DNA from: JBFLVQ01 sp040758525
Lineage (GTDB): Bacteria; Acidobacteriota; Blastocatellia; Chloracidobacteriales; JADJPF01
Direction: 5' to 3'
DNA length: 7,329 nt
Assembly: GCA_040758525.1 (NCBI GenBank)
Contig: JBFLVQ010000485.1
Span: 1-7,329, forward strand
Shown piece after piece: positions 1-5,926 of the stretch. Below the pieces are notes generated by a model. That model worked only from the letters and a program-made list of their open reading frames with translations, searched no databases and was not told the DNA's origin. Each line of letters opens with the position of its first letter. Within the stretch, counting starts at the first letter, position 1. Position numbers and translations under genes: made by a program.

Positions 1-2
1 TA

Positions 3-1088
3 ATAGATACTTCCAAGCTAGTTAAAAAAGCATATAATTGTAGATGCCACTATATATTGGTACATGCTGCTGGCCATATAATTCATGTTAGGCGCACTTT
101 ACCAGAAAATATAAATAGTAGGGTAAAATTGATGAAATCAGAACTTGATGAGTTATTTAATTCTTTTAGGAATATAAAGAAACCTCAAGAAGTAAAGGGT
201 TGCAATTGTTCGTTTTGCCTCAGTAGTGAAGAAATTACTGAACTTCTGAATTCAGATCAAAAATTACTTACTTATGATGCTCTTTATTTATATATTGATA
301 ATGTTTTAATCACTATTGGGTCACCGGAAGATTTTACTTATCTATTACCAGCCATTCTTAAAATATGGTCTGAAGAGCTATATAAAGATTGTGATAGCGC
401 ATTTAATCAGAGAGTACATGGAGCTTTAATTAGAGAAAGTTTGGAAAAATATTTAGATTTAGATATAGATGAAATATATCCTGTCTCTGCAAGGGATGGA
501 TTTCTATATAAGTATCTTCCAGAAGAGCTTAGAAAAGTAGTATTAAATTTCATGGAGCAAGAAATTTTTGAGAGGATTGGGAGAGAAAATTCTTTATCTA
601 TAGTTGGAAGATTTCCTTCACATAATTGGTTTAGAGTATTTGCATCTTACGGGGTGTTGTCTTTAGATGTTGGAAGATTATGGGAGAGATGGTGGAGTAT
701 CCCAACTGAGGGACATGCAATTGCATTAGTTCAATATGCTTCCTGTTTAATTTGTGATAAAGAAAATAATCCTGTATTTGCTCCTTGGGATCCGAAATTA
801 GGTGGTGGCGCACCTTTACTCTGGAACTATGAAAGCTTTTATTTTGGTGAATACTGGATGAAAGAAAACCTGGAATTTCTTGCTAAGAGATTAACTGTAG
901 AATACTTATTTGAAAGATTAAGTGATGCGCAGAAACAAATTAGTAATCCTAAGAAGAAAAAAATTAGTGAAGAAGTTAGGCAAATACTTGAGAGAGAGTC
1001 TCAAAGAACAGAATTGAGGATTATTGAACTGATCGAACTGCTAGGGAACCCCTCTACCTTTAATGGACCATATGAATGGACAATATAG
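3..1088 (+). CDS. Unrecognised AT-rich gene, 5' partial, possibly an integron cassette gene
   Basis: I do not recognise this protein. The frame is open from base 3 to a TAG at 1086-1088 (361 visible residues), so the gene may begin outside the window. Possible internal starts are TTG at 57 and ATG at 132; the ATG has an AGTAGGG site 8 nt upstream. Two cysteine clusters are visible, CRC (residues 13-15) and CNCSFC (67-72), with His residues between them, which would fit a small metal-binding module if translation starts upstream of 57. The rest looks soluble and acidic/aromatic, with a Trp-rich stretch (RLWERWW) in the middle and a Lys-rich helix near the C terminus. No signal peptide or membrane segment is evident. 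Two 60-base stretches I counted have about 25% and 38% G+C, against about 58% in one counted stretch of the protease gene, so this gene looks foreign to its neighbours. Its stop lies 11 nt before an attC-like sequence, as in integron cassettes. That it is a real gene is fairly sure; its start and function are unknown. Confidence 0.75.
   Translation: MDTSKLVKKAYNCRCHYILVHAAGHIIHVRRTLPENINSRVKLMKSELDELFNSFRNIKKPQEVKGCNCSFCLSSEEITELLNSDQKLLTYDALYLYIDNVLITIGSPEDFTYLLPAILKIWSEELYKDCDSAFNQRVHGALIRESLEKYLDLDIDEIYPVSARDGFLYKYLPEELRKVVLNFMEQEIFERIGRENSLSIVGRFPSHNWFRVFASYGVLSLDVGRLWERWWSIPTEGHAIALVQYASCLICDKENNPVFAPWDPKLGGGAPLLWNYESFYFGEYWMKENLEFLAKRLTVEYLFERLSDAQKQISNPKKKKISEEVRQILERESQRTELRIIELIELLGNPSTFNGPYEWTI
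87..96 (+). other. GTTAGGC core-like site, possible cassette start
   Basis: GTTAGGCGCA is the exact reverse complement of TGCGCCTAAC at 1097-1106. In integron cassettes the first bases (TTRRRY, after a G) are complementary to the RYYYAAC core of the same cassette's attC, so this could mark the left boundary of a cassette running to about 1106. Against this, the 86 bases before it show no attC-like stem or RYYYAAC box, have the same AT-rich composition, and are open in the reading frame of the gene. The match may be chance. Confidence 0.3.
117..134 (+). promoter_or_regulatory. Candidate ribosome-binding site and internal ATG start
   Basis: AGTAGGG at 117-123 lies 8 nt before an ATG at 132-134 that is in frame with the AT-rich gene. 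This would give a 318-residue protein without the CRC cluster. It is the best Shine-Dalgarno/start pair in the first 150 bases, and would be the natural start if the GTTAGGC at 87 is a cassette boundary. The open frame upstream argues the other way. Confidence 0.35.
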
Positions 1089-1099
1089 CTTATGATTGC

Positions 1100-1135
1100 G
1101 CCTAACAATACGCTGGTGCAGCCGACGGAGGCTGC
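1100..1135 (+). other. Left half of an attC-like site
   Basis: GCCTAAC (1100-1106) matches the RYYYAAC inverse-core box of attC sites. It is followed by AAT and then, after a short spacer, by GCAGCCGACGG, a layout typical of cassette attC sites (GCCTAACAAT...AGCCGAC). It begins 11 nt after the stop codon of the AT-rich gene, the usual position in a cassette. The expected right half, ending in a GTTRRRY core, is missing: I find no GTTRRRY between here and 1491. The site therefore looks truncated at about 1135. The GC-rich stem inside it can also be read as part of a terminator. Confidence 0.5.
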
Positions 1136-1140
1136 TTTTC
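1118..1140 (+). terminator. Possible Rho-independent terminator after the AT-rich gene
   Basis: GCAGCC (1118-1123) pairs with GGCTGC (1130-1135) around a 6-nt loop, and TTTTC follows at once. A 6-bp GC-rich stem with a short T tract 30 nt after the stop codon would work as a weak to moderate intrinsic terminator for plus-strand transcription. It overlaps the attC-like half-site, and the two readings are not exclusive. Confidence 0.4.
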
Positions 1141-1321
1141 TTGCTAGTGGAAGTCTAGCCCCGGCAATCGACCAGTCAGCCGGGTAGTATACCCAACTAT
1201 TGAGGAGGTAACCAATCAATAGCAAGCTTTGGAGTAAAAGTCCTTGGCAGCTGCGAAAGCAGTAGCGAACGGTCAGAAGGGCGAGCAAACTGGAGGGCCA
1301 CAACATAAAGGAATGTCTGAC

Positions 1322-1393
1322 CACCTGCCCCATTGTCTGGCGGCCTTTGCGCAGGGGGTTCATATGTTTGACCGCCAGACAATGGGGCAGGTG
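1322..1393. repeat. Perfect 22-bp inverted repeat with 28-nt spacer
   Basis: The left arm (1322-1343, starting CACCTGCCCC) and the right arm (1372-1393, ending GGGGCAGGTG) are exact reverse complements over all 22 bases. The spacer at 1344-1371 is 28 nt. Pairing stops sharply at both ends. As RNA this would be a very stable hairpin, but no T tract follows on either strand, so it is not a classical terminator. An imperfect direct repeat (ATGTCTGACCACC at 1313-1325 and ATGTTTGACCGCC at 1364-1376) overlaps the left arm and abuts the right one. A dispersed palindromic repeat, facing ends of a small mobile element, or a protein/recombinase site are all possible. Confidence 0.95.
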
Positions 1394-1409
1394 AGCTTGG
1401 GGGTTATGC

Positions 1410-1423
1410 AGCTACGCGTAGCT
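1410..1423. repeat. 14-bp perfect palindrome
   Basis: AGCTACGCGTAGCT is a perfect palindrome. The symmetry extends outward to TGC/GCA if two extra bases (CT) on the right are allowed. It lies 16 nt after the 22-bp inverted repeat. A dimeric-protein operator or part of a repeat element are both conceivable; no function can be assigned. Confidence 0.8.
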
Positions 1424-1445
1424 CTGCACTGTGGCAAAACTGGAA

Positions 1446-1470
1446 GGGGCGCAATGTTTAACTGCGCCTC
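1446..1470 (-). terminator. Stem-loop after the SDR remnant, possible minus-strand terminator
   Basis: On the minus strand GAGGCGCA pairs with TGCGCCCC (one G-T pair) around a 9-nt loop, 21 nt after the stop codon of the SDR remnant. The following bases, CTTCCAGTTTTG, are only partly T-rich, so termination would be weak. The position suits the end of the minus-strand transcription unit. Confidence 0.4.
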
Positions 1471-1474
1471 GTTC

Positions 1475-1502
1475 GACGTAACAAACTTAGTTCAGTTACG
1501 TC
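1475..1502. repeat. 8-bp inverted repeat spanning the SDR stop codon
   Basis: GACGTAAC (1475-1482) and GTTACGTC (1495-1502) are exact reverse complements with a 12-nt spacer that contains the TGA stop of the SDR remnant at 1492-1494. It is short enough to be chance. It could also add to the hairpin structure at the transcript end. Confidence 0.4.
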
Positions 1503-1854
1503 CCGCAGTCACGCCGCCGTCTACCGGCAACACGACGCCGGTAATCCATCCGGCGCAGCTATCATCGGCGAGAAATAGAACCGCCGCTGTGATGTCACGA
1601 GCCTGCCCGTTGCGACCTAACGGATGAAAGTGCTCCGGGGTCAATAACTTATCAAAGAGTGGTGTTTCCACGATCGCTGGCGCGATGGCATTCACGCGGA
1701 TGTTGTCCGGCGCAAACTCGATAGCGAGGTTGCGGGTCAGCGCGTGTACTCCGCCCTTTGCTGTGGATGAACCGCTGCACGGGGTTGCGGCAATGGCGTG
1801 TAGCGCCCACATCGAGCCGATGTTGATAATGCTGCCACCTCCATGCTTGCGCAT
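1492..1854 (-). pseudogene. Short-chain dehydrogenase/reductase remnant, N-terminal half lost
   Basis: This 120-residue frame matches the C-terminal half of a classical SDR oxidoreductase. Visible elements are the beta-4 to Ser region GGGSIINIGS with Ser14, the helix segment ALTRNLAIEFA (38-48), NIRVNAIAPAIVETP (51-65), and the C-terminal ITGVVLPVDGG (104-114), ending TAGRN as in many family members. Intact SDRs are about 250 residues and begin with a Rossmann NAD(P)-binding TGxxxGxG motif. Here everything before about the fourth strand is absent, and the sequence just upstream belongs to an unrelated gene. The catalytic YxxxK is also broken: Lys33 is present but Ser29 stands where Tyr is expected (SGSSTAK instead of a typical SAYSMAK). 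It cannot be an active dehydrogenase. It follows the upstream gene's TAG in the same frame with no ribosome-binding site of its own. Family assignment is secure; the loss of function is a strong inference. Confidence 0.85.
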
Positions 1855-2430
1855 CTATATCTTCACTTGTGGGGATCTGGCGGTAATATCGCAGAACACG
1901 TCGCGCGCAAGGGCCATGGTATGTTTAGTAACCCCAACTCTGTCTTTAAACTCGTGAGTCGCGATAGGAAATTGGGCATCAATCTTGCCCGTGGTTAATA
2001 TCATTCTAGCGACAAGGCAACTATCTAGCTCTTGGGTATCGGTTTTAAACAGCTCTTTCTTTACTTCAAGGCCGCCTTCATTTTGATAAATTTCCGCCAT
2101 TGATGGAACCATTGTTCTAAAATTATCCGTTACACTTAAACCAAGCCCTGCAAAGTCGCCGTCAAGCTTAAGATCGTCGCCGTCAAGCATCCAGGCGTAA
2201 TCACCGGCTTTTGTGAAATAATCGAACTCATTTTCCTGTTGCTTAACATCGTCGGCGGCAAACAATATTGCCGGCAAATGTGGTAAAAACCTTTTTTTGT
2301 GGGTTTCAACGCTGGAATAGCCGGGGATGCGGGCGTCCGGCAAAAATACAAAAAACTGGTTTTCATCTTCCACAAAGGCGCATAAACCTTCAAAAAAGAT
2401 CCTCAATTTGTAAAGTTTGTCAGAGGACAT
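1855..2430 (-). CDS. Uncharacterised partner gene downstream of the TPR-CHAT protease, probably 3'-truncated
   Basis: This encodes 191 residues of unknown function. The N-terminal stretch YKLRIFFEGLCAFV, then FFVFLPDAR (26-34) and FLPHLPAIL (48-56), resembles uncharacterised bacterial proteins that begin with a similar LRIHFEGLCAF-type strand and carry a His-Pro motif; I cannot name the family. No signal peptide or membrane segment is visible. The chosen ATG at 2430 has AAGGAG 6 nt upstream and starts 13 nt after the protease stop codon. A longer reading to 2529 would overlap the protease and has no better site. The frame ends with TAG at 1855-1857, and the very next codon begins the SDR remnant in the same frame. 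The C terminus has probably been lost by a recombination event at that point. The tight spacing suggests an operon, with this protein as possible substrate or regulator of the protease. That role is inference only, and this is not a recognisable gasdermin. Confidence 0.72.
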   Translation of the reverse strand: MSSDKLYKLRIFFEGLCAFVEDENQFFVFLPDARIPGYSSVETHKKRFLPHLPAILFAADDVKQQENEFDYFTKAGDYAWMLDGDDLKLDGDFAGLGLSVTDNFRTMVPSMAEIYQNEGGLEVKKELFKTDTQELDSCLVARMILTTGKIDAQFPIATHEFKDRVGVTKHTMALARDVFCDITARSPQVKI

Positions 2431-2436
2431 ATCTTT

Positions 2437-2442
2437 CTCCTT
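2437..2442 (-). promoter_or_regulatory. Strong ribosome-binding site that fixes the start of the partner gene
   Basis: AAGGAG on the minus strand lies 6 nt before the ATG at 2430-2428, inside the 13-nt gap between the protease stop codon and this start. It decides for the 191-residue start over the upstream ATG at 2529, and indicates independent, efficient initiation of the second cistron. Confidence 0.8.
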
Positions 2443-2443
2443 T

Positions 2444-5400
2444 TTATTTGTTGTTGATCGGGGCAACCCCGCCCAGTAGAACATATGAGGCCCAATACAG
2501 TGGCGCACTGAATCTATTGCCGGGATCATTCAGTAAAGCCAGTTGCGCCTGACGCAAAGAAGCAGCGGCATCATTGCCGGCAACTTTTTCCTCATGGAAA
2601 GCGGCAAAAAACCTGGGAGCAGCCTCATCGCTGGTGTTCCATAGGCTGGCGACAACTGTAGGAACTCCTGCGCAAAGAAAGGGATGGGCCAGGTTGATCA
2701 CTCCTTCACCCCGCCAGCTTCGACCAGCCGCCGTCTGGCAAGCGGCAAGCACCACCAGACGTGTCCTGTGGAAACTTGTGCGATACAGTTCATAAGCGTG
2801 GAGAGTGCCCGGGTCATTGCTGCCTGGTTCATTGTTGTCTGTTGAGAAGATCAATTTCGAATAGAGCGGCCGGTTGGCGTTCATAACGGCATGGCCGGCG
2901 AAGTGAATAATAGTGTTGTCGCCGCCGCTGGCGAGAAATGCCGTCTTTGTCGCGTCTTTGCCAGTGAGCAGTTTATGGCGCTTGTTGTGGCTCCGGTAAA
3001 GATTGTCGATAAATTTGGCCTCTGCTTTCGCCGAGCTTAAATCGGCTAGGGATGGATAGTGCCGACGATCAAAGGTTGGGTTGCCGAAAGTAAGGATGCT
3101 CAGTTCGCTCTCTCTGGCTAATTGGTTATCCCTCTGAGCGCATTTCACGAACACGTTGGCGCTGGGTGCGAAGGAGAGCGGGTAATCCTCGATCAGGTAT
3201 CGCCTCTTGGCGGGATCGATTAGCGCGGCAAATGGCAGGAGATACAATATTTTGTCGGGGACTATGACGAGAGTGTCGCGCGGCGAAAGAAACGGCAAAA
3301 CAGGCTCAAGGACGGTGTTAAAAAGCGGAGTGGATTTCCTGATCAATTCTTCCTTCTTTTCGTTTCGTTCCACCGCGCTGATAAAATCCTTAGTCAGCCG
3401 CTCGATGGTAAGCTCGCCTGTCTGTGACTGCACAAGCGTGGCCATACCGCGTTTAACTATCCAGATCAGGAGACGGTCGGCCAACAGAGAATATTCAATT
3501 ATTGTCGCGCCGTCCGGCAAACGGCGCTGAATAGCAGGGAGCGAAAGCGGTCGCGCCATTTTATAAAGTCCAGTCGCCTTTTTTGCGCTCAGGTCGATAT
3601 TGTTGCGGGCCGCGATCGCGTCTAACAATGCCCGAGCGCGAGCCTCCTCAACATAATTGAAGGCGATATCGGCGCGGTTGCGTTTCATTGCCTGAAATAG
3701 GATCATTTCGTCGTAAACAGCTTGAGGCCCTTCTAGATACTTGATCCGTTGAAACACGTCGTTAATGCTGCCGCGCCCATGTTCTATCTCCTTTAGGCAT
3801 TTTTGTAGGTCTGCCTCCGCTTTGGAATTCTCGTGCAGTGATATATAGGCCTGCGCCCGAGACAGGTAAAGGTACCTGATGTCGTAGCGCTCAGTGGTTT
3901 GTTCGTAGGTTTCTATCGCCTTGGAATATGCCTCTATTGCCACTTGAGGATCGTCCGTCGATTTTAGTGCCCCCTCCGCTATCAGCAAATAGTCCTGTCT
4001 GCGAGCGCGTTGAATCAAATCCATGACTTCGTCGTTCAGTTTTCTGGCAACCTCAAGATCGGCAATAGCCGCTTCCTTATTCCCGAGCTTGTTATAGATC
4101 AGGCTGCGGCGGTAGAAGGAGTCGAACAGGTTGGCGTTGCTCTGCATCATTGTCGCGAACTTGATCGATTCGTCATAAAAATATAAGGCCTCCTGGAAAT
4201 CGCTGGTGGTGACAAGTTCGTTGGCAATGGAAAAAAGAAGGTAATAGTGAGACAGTATCGTCGCCGTCTTTCCAAAATACTTCCTGCCTTCGAAAAGATC
4301 TTTCCAGACTTCGTCCATATCTCCGATCCGGCTGAAAGTTCTGGCGATGAAGATATGACACATCACTTTCTGGTCTACATCGCCTAACGCTTCGAAGTAT
4401 GGTAAAGCCGCCCTCTGAGCAGCCATGGACCCGCTGATCTCAGAACGATAAAGGAGCGCCTCTCCTGTAAGTCGCCACGCTCGACCCAGCAAATAAGGGT
4501 ATCCTTGTTGTTGCGCGATTTCCCGGATCTTCGCGCAAGAATCAAGCACCCGGTTATGGTTGCGGGCCATGTCACAGCGGACACGCTGAACAACAGCGAG
4601 TGTTTTCCCGGTTATATCCTCCAGGCTAGCAAAAAGTTCTATCGCTTTATCGAGTTGCACAATGGCGTTATAAGGTTCATTGAGGGTGGCTAATCTCTCC
4701 CCGTTGCGATAAAGCCGATATGCCGAGACAAGATCAGCAATTCGAGCCGGATCGTCCTGTTGCATTACAGCGTCGATATTGCCTATGGCCTCGTTTATGA
4801 GATTGTCATTCTGGACTTCAGCCAGGATTGTGCCAATCATACGGGCGATGAGCAAGGAGTTGGTCGCATCGTTGAGCTGGCCTTCAAATCGCCTGTCTGC
4901 CCACTCTGGGAGCAATTCATTAATGGCGTACAGACGCGAGAAATGGGGGAATCGCTCGACAATGGCTCTCGCCCGGTTTTCCTCGCCGGCCAGAACTGAT
5001 CTAACGAGTTCCTCCCGCATTTGCGGCAAGATTTCCCAAAGCGGTTTGGCGTTCAATTTGACGATGTGGTTCTGGGCCTCTTTGGCCCACTCCGACCCTT
5101 GATCTATCTTCAAATACTCTTCCCAGGCTTCACAAGCGAACGAGAACAAACCAAGTTTGTCGAAAATTAGCGCACGGTTGAAACGCGCTTCTAAAAGGCC
5201 GGGATTAACATCGACCGCCTTGTCAATTACGGAGAGGGCACGAATCATGTCATAGGGCTGGCTTTGTATCTCAGCACGAGCCAGGTATGCCGCGGCAAGA
5301 TCATTCAGCAGCTTATCGTTGATAGGTTCTTTTACGACCGCCGGCTCTAAAACTTCTATGGCCTTTTCAGCCTTCCCCGACACTAGATAGAGCAGGGCCA

Positions 5401-5926
5401 CTGAGTGCGTGGTTTCTGTAGAGGGTTTTTCGATAAAAGCGAACAGAATTTTAGCGGAGACCGCCTTTAATTGAGAGGATAACAGGCCGCCTGCCTTTGA
5501 ACTACCAGCCATTTCACCGTCTGAGCCACCGTCGCGGTTCCGCGCTTCAGTATTGTTAAATACAAAAGGAACTATTTCCAGATAGTCAGTAAAAGGTTTT
5601 TCCCTGCTGCCGCCCCGCATAACCTTGTCCTTGTAATTTCGTCGGTCCATCACCACAGCGGGGAAGTGGTCATCGTTGCCACTGGTAGGCTTGGTAACAG
5701 AGGTGTCTATTTGAACCATATTGGAAGGAAGAAAAGGCCCATAAGCGAAACCACCTGTCAAACGCGCTTCGGTCGGACGGCGAGACCCTACCGCATACAC
5801 TAGTTCTCTGATCGAGCCTACTTTCCGATCCGCTGATTCCCCTTGATAAACCCAAAGTGAGGCAAAAAAAATCAGCGTGACGATCGATAATACTATGGTA
5901 ACCAGATAATGGTGGTAATATCTCAT
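2444..5926 (-). CDS. TPR-CHAT protein: membrane-associated caspase-like cysteine protease
   Basis: This is a 1160-residue protein. Residues 8-27 form one hydrophobic segment, a signal anchor or signal peptide; an ESA before Asp33 could be a cleavage site. A GGFAYGP segment (58-64) follows, then an apparently disordered stretch to about 150. Several tetratricopeptide repeats span roughly 175-290 and 410-720 and would serve as a protein- or ligand-sensing scaffold. A helical linker (EARARALLDAI, 761-771) leads to the CHAT domain at about 795-1152. The CHAT hallmarks are present: LVIVPDKILYLLPFAAL (886-902), FGNPTF, HFAGHA with catalytic His1012, LAACQTA with catalytic Cys1063, GEGVINLAHPFLCAGVPTVV and the closing APLYWASYVLLGG. 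The His-Cys dyad is intact, so proteolytic activity is likely. CHAT domains are clan CD peptidases related to caspases and separase, and the TPR-CHAT of type III-E CRISPR (Craspase) cleaves a partner protein. No CRISPR genes are seen here. The gene starts at ATG 5926 with a weak AGGGT site and leads an apparent operon with the small gene after it. The substrate is unknown. Confidence 0.95.
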   Translation of the reverse strand: MRYYHHYLVTIVLSIVTLIFFASLWVYQGESADRKVGSIRELVYAVGSRRPTEARLTGGFAYGPFLPSNMVQIDTSVTKPTSGNDDHFPAVVMDRRNYKDKVMRGGSREKPFTDYLEIVPFVFNNTEARNRDGGSDGEMAGSSKAGGLLSSQLKAVSAKILFAFIEKPSTETTHSVALLYLVSGKAEKAIEVLEPAVVKEPINDKLLNDLAAAYLARAEIQSQPYDMIRALSVIDKAVDVNPGLLEARFNRALIFDKLGLFSFACEAWEEYLKIDQGSEWAKEAQNHIVKLNAKPLWEILPQMREELVRSVLAGEENRARAIVERFPHFSRLYAINELLPEWADRRFEGQLNDATNSLLIARMIGTILAEVQNDNLINEAIGNIDAVMQQDDPARIADLVSAYRLYRNGERLATLNEPYNAIVQLDKAIELFASLEDITGKTLAVVQRVRCDMARNHNRVLDSCAKIREIAQQQGYPYLLGRAWRLTGEALLYRSEISGSMAAQRAALPYFEALGDVDQKVMCHIFIARTFSRIGDMDEVWKDLFEGRKYFGKTATILSHYYLLFSIANELVTTSDFQEALYFYDESIKFATMMQSNANLFDSFYRRSLIYNKLGNKEAAIADLEVARKLNDEVMDLIQRARRQDYLLIAEGALKSTDDPQVAIEAYSKAIETYEQTTERYDIRYLYLSRAQAYISLHENSKAEADLQKCLKEIEHGRGSINDVFQRIKYLEGPQAVYDEMILFQAMKRNRADIAFNYVEEARARALLDAIAARNNIDLSAKKATGLYKMARPLSLPAIQRRLPDGATIIEYSLLADRLLIWIVKRGMATLVQSQTGELTIERLTKDFISAVERNEKKEELIRKSTPLFNTVLEPVLPFLSPRDTLVIVPDKILYLLPFAALIDPAKRRYLIEDYPLSFAPSANVFVKCAQRDNQLARESELSILTFGNPTFDRRHYPSLADLSSAKAEAKFIDNLYRSHNKRHKLLTGKDATKTAFLASGGDNTIIHFAGHAVMNANRPLYSKLIFSTDNNEPGSNDPGTLHAYELYRTSFHRTRLVVLAACQTAAGRSWRGEGVINLAHPFLCAGVPTVVASLWNTSDEAAPRFFAAFHEEKVAGNDAAASLRQAQLALLNDPGNRFSAPLYWASYVLLGGVAPINNK

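Larger units (their letters stand above)
1136..1491. other. Non-coding stretch rich in inverted repeats
   Basis: No convincing gene is seen here on either strand. The stretch is a patchwork of potential stems: CCCGGC/GCCGGG at 1160-1165 and 1179-1184, GGGTA/TACCC at 1182-1194, a small CTGC-GAAA-GCAG hairpin near 1250-1261, a perfect 22-bp inverted repeat at 1322-1393, a 14-bp palindrome at 1410-1423 and a stem-loop at 1446-1470. It separates the plus-strand AT-rich gene from the convergent minus-strand genes, and it is clearly richer in G+C than the gene to its left. It could be remnant mobile DNA, structured RNA or intergenic repeats; the sequence alone does not decide. Confidence 0.5.

Noticed and set aside
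1202..1210. Strong AGGAGGT Shine-Dalgarno-like sequence on the plus strand
   Set aside because: No start codon follows at usable distance and no gene lies downstream.
1001..1363. Minus-strand open frame of 120 codons across the attC-like half-site
   Set aside because: It crosses the end of the AT-rich gene antisense and a sharp composition change, so a single gene there is not credible.
1197..1382. Minus-strand open frame of 61 codons over the inverted repeats
   Set aside because: It lies wholly in repeat-rich non-coding DNA and has no start signal or family resemblance.
1244..1627. Plus-strand open frame of 127 codons across the inverted repeats and the SDR end
   Set aside because: It overlaps the SDR remnant antisense, has no ribosome-binding site or recognisable protein features, and translates both arms of the 22-bp repeat.
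1855..1857. Read-through of TAG to give a partner-SDR fusion protein
   Set aside because: The two frames are in phase, but TAG is also the stop codon of the genes ending at 1088 and 6494, so reassignment is unlikely, and the SDR part is catalytically dead.
1855..2430. Partner gene as a bacterial gasdermin
   Set aside because: It lacks the expected N-terminal Cys near residue 3-4 and shows no gasdermin-like sequence that I recognise; only the position next to a caspase-like protease fits.
1855..2529. Longer start for the partner gene at 2529
   Set aside because: The extra 33 codons lie inside the protease C-terminal coding region; the ATG at 2430 has an AAGGAG site at ideal spacing.
2444..5926. 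Protease as part of a type III-E CRISPR (Craspase) locus
   Set aside because: There is no Cas7-11 gene and no CRISPR repeats in the window, and the hydrophobic N terminus argues for a membrane or exported protein.
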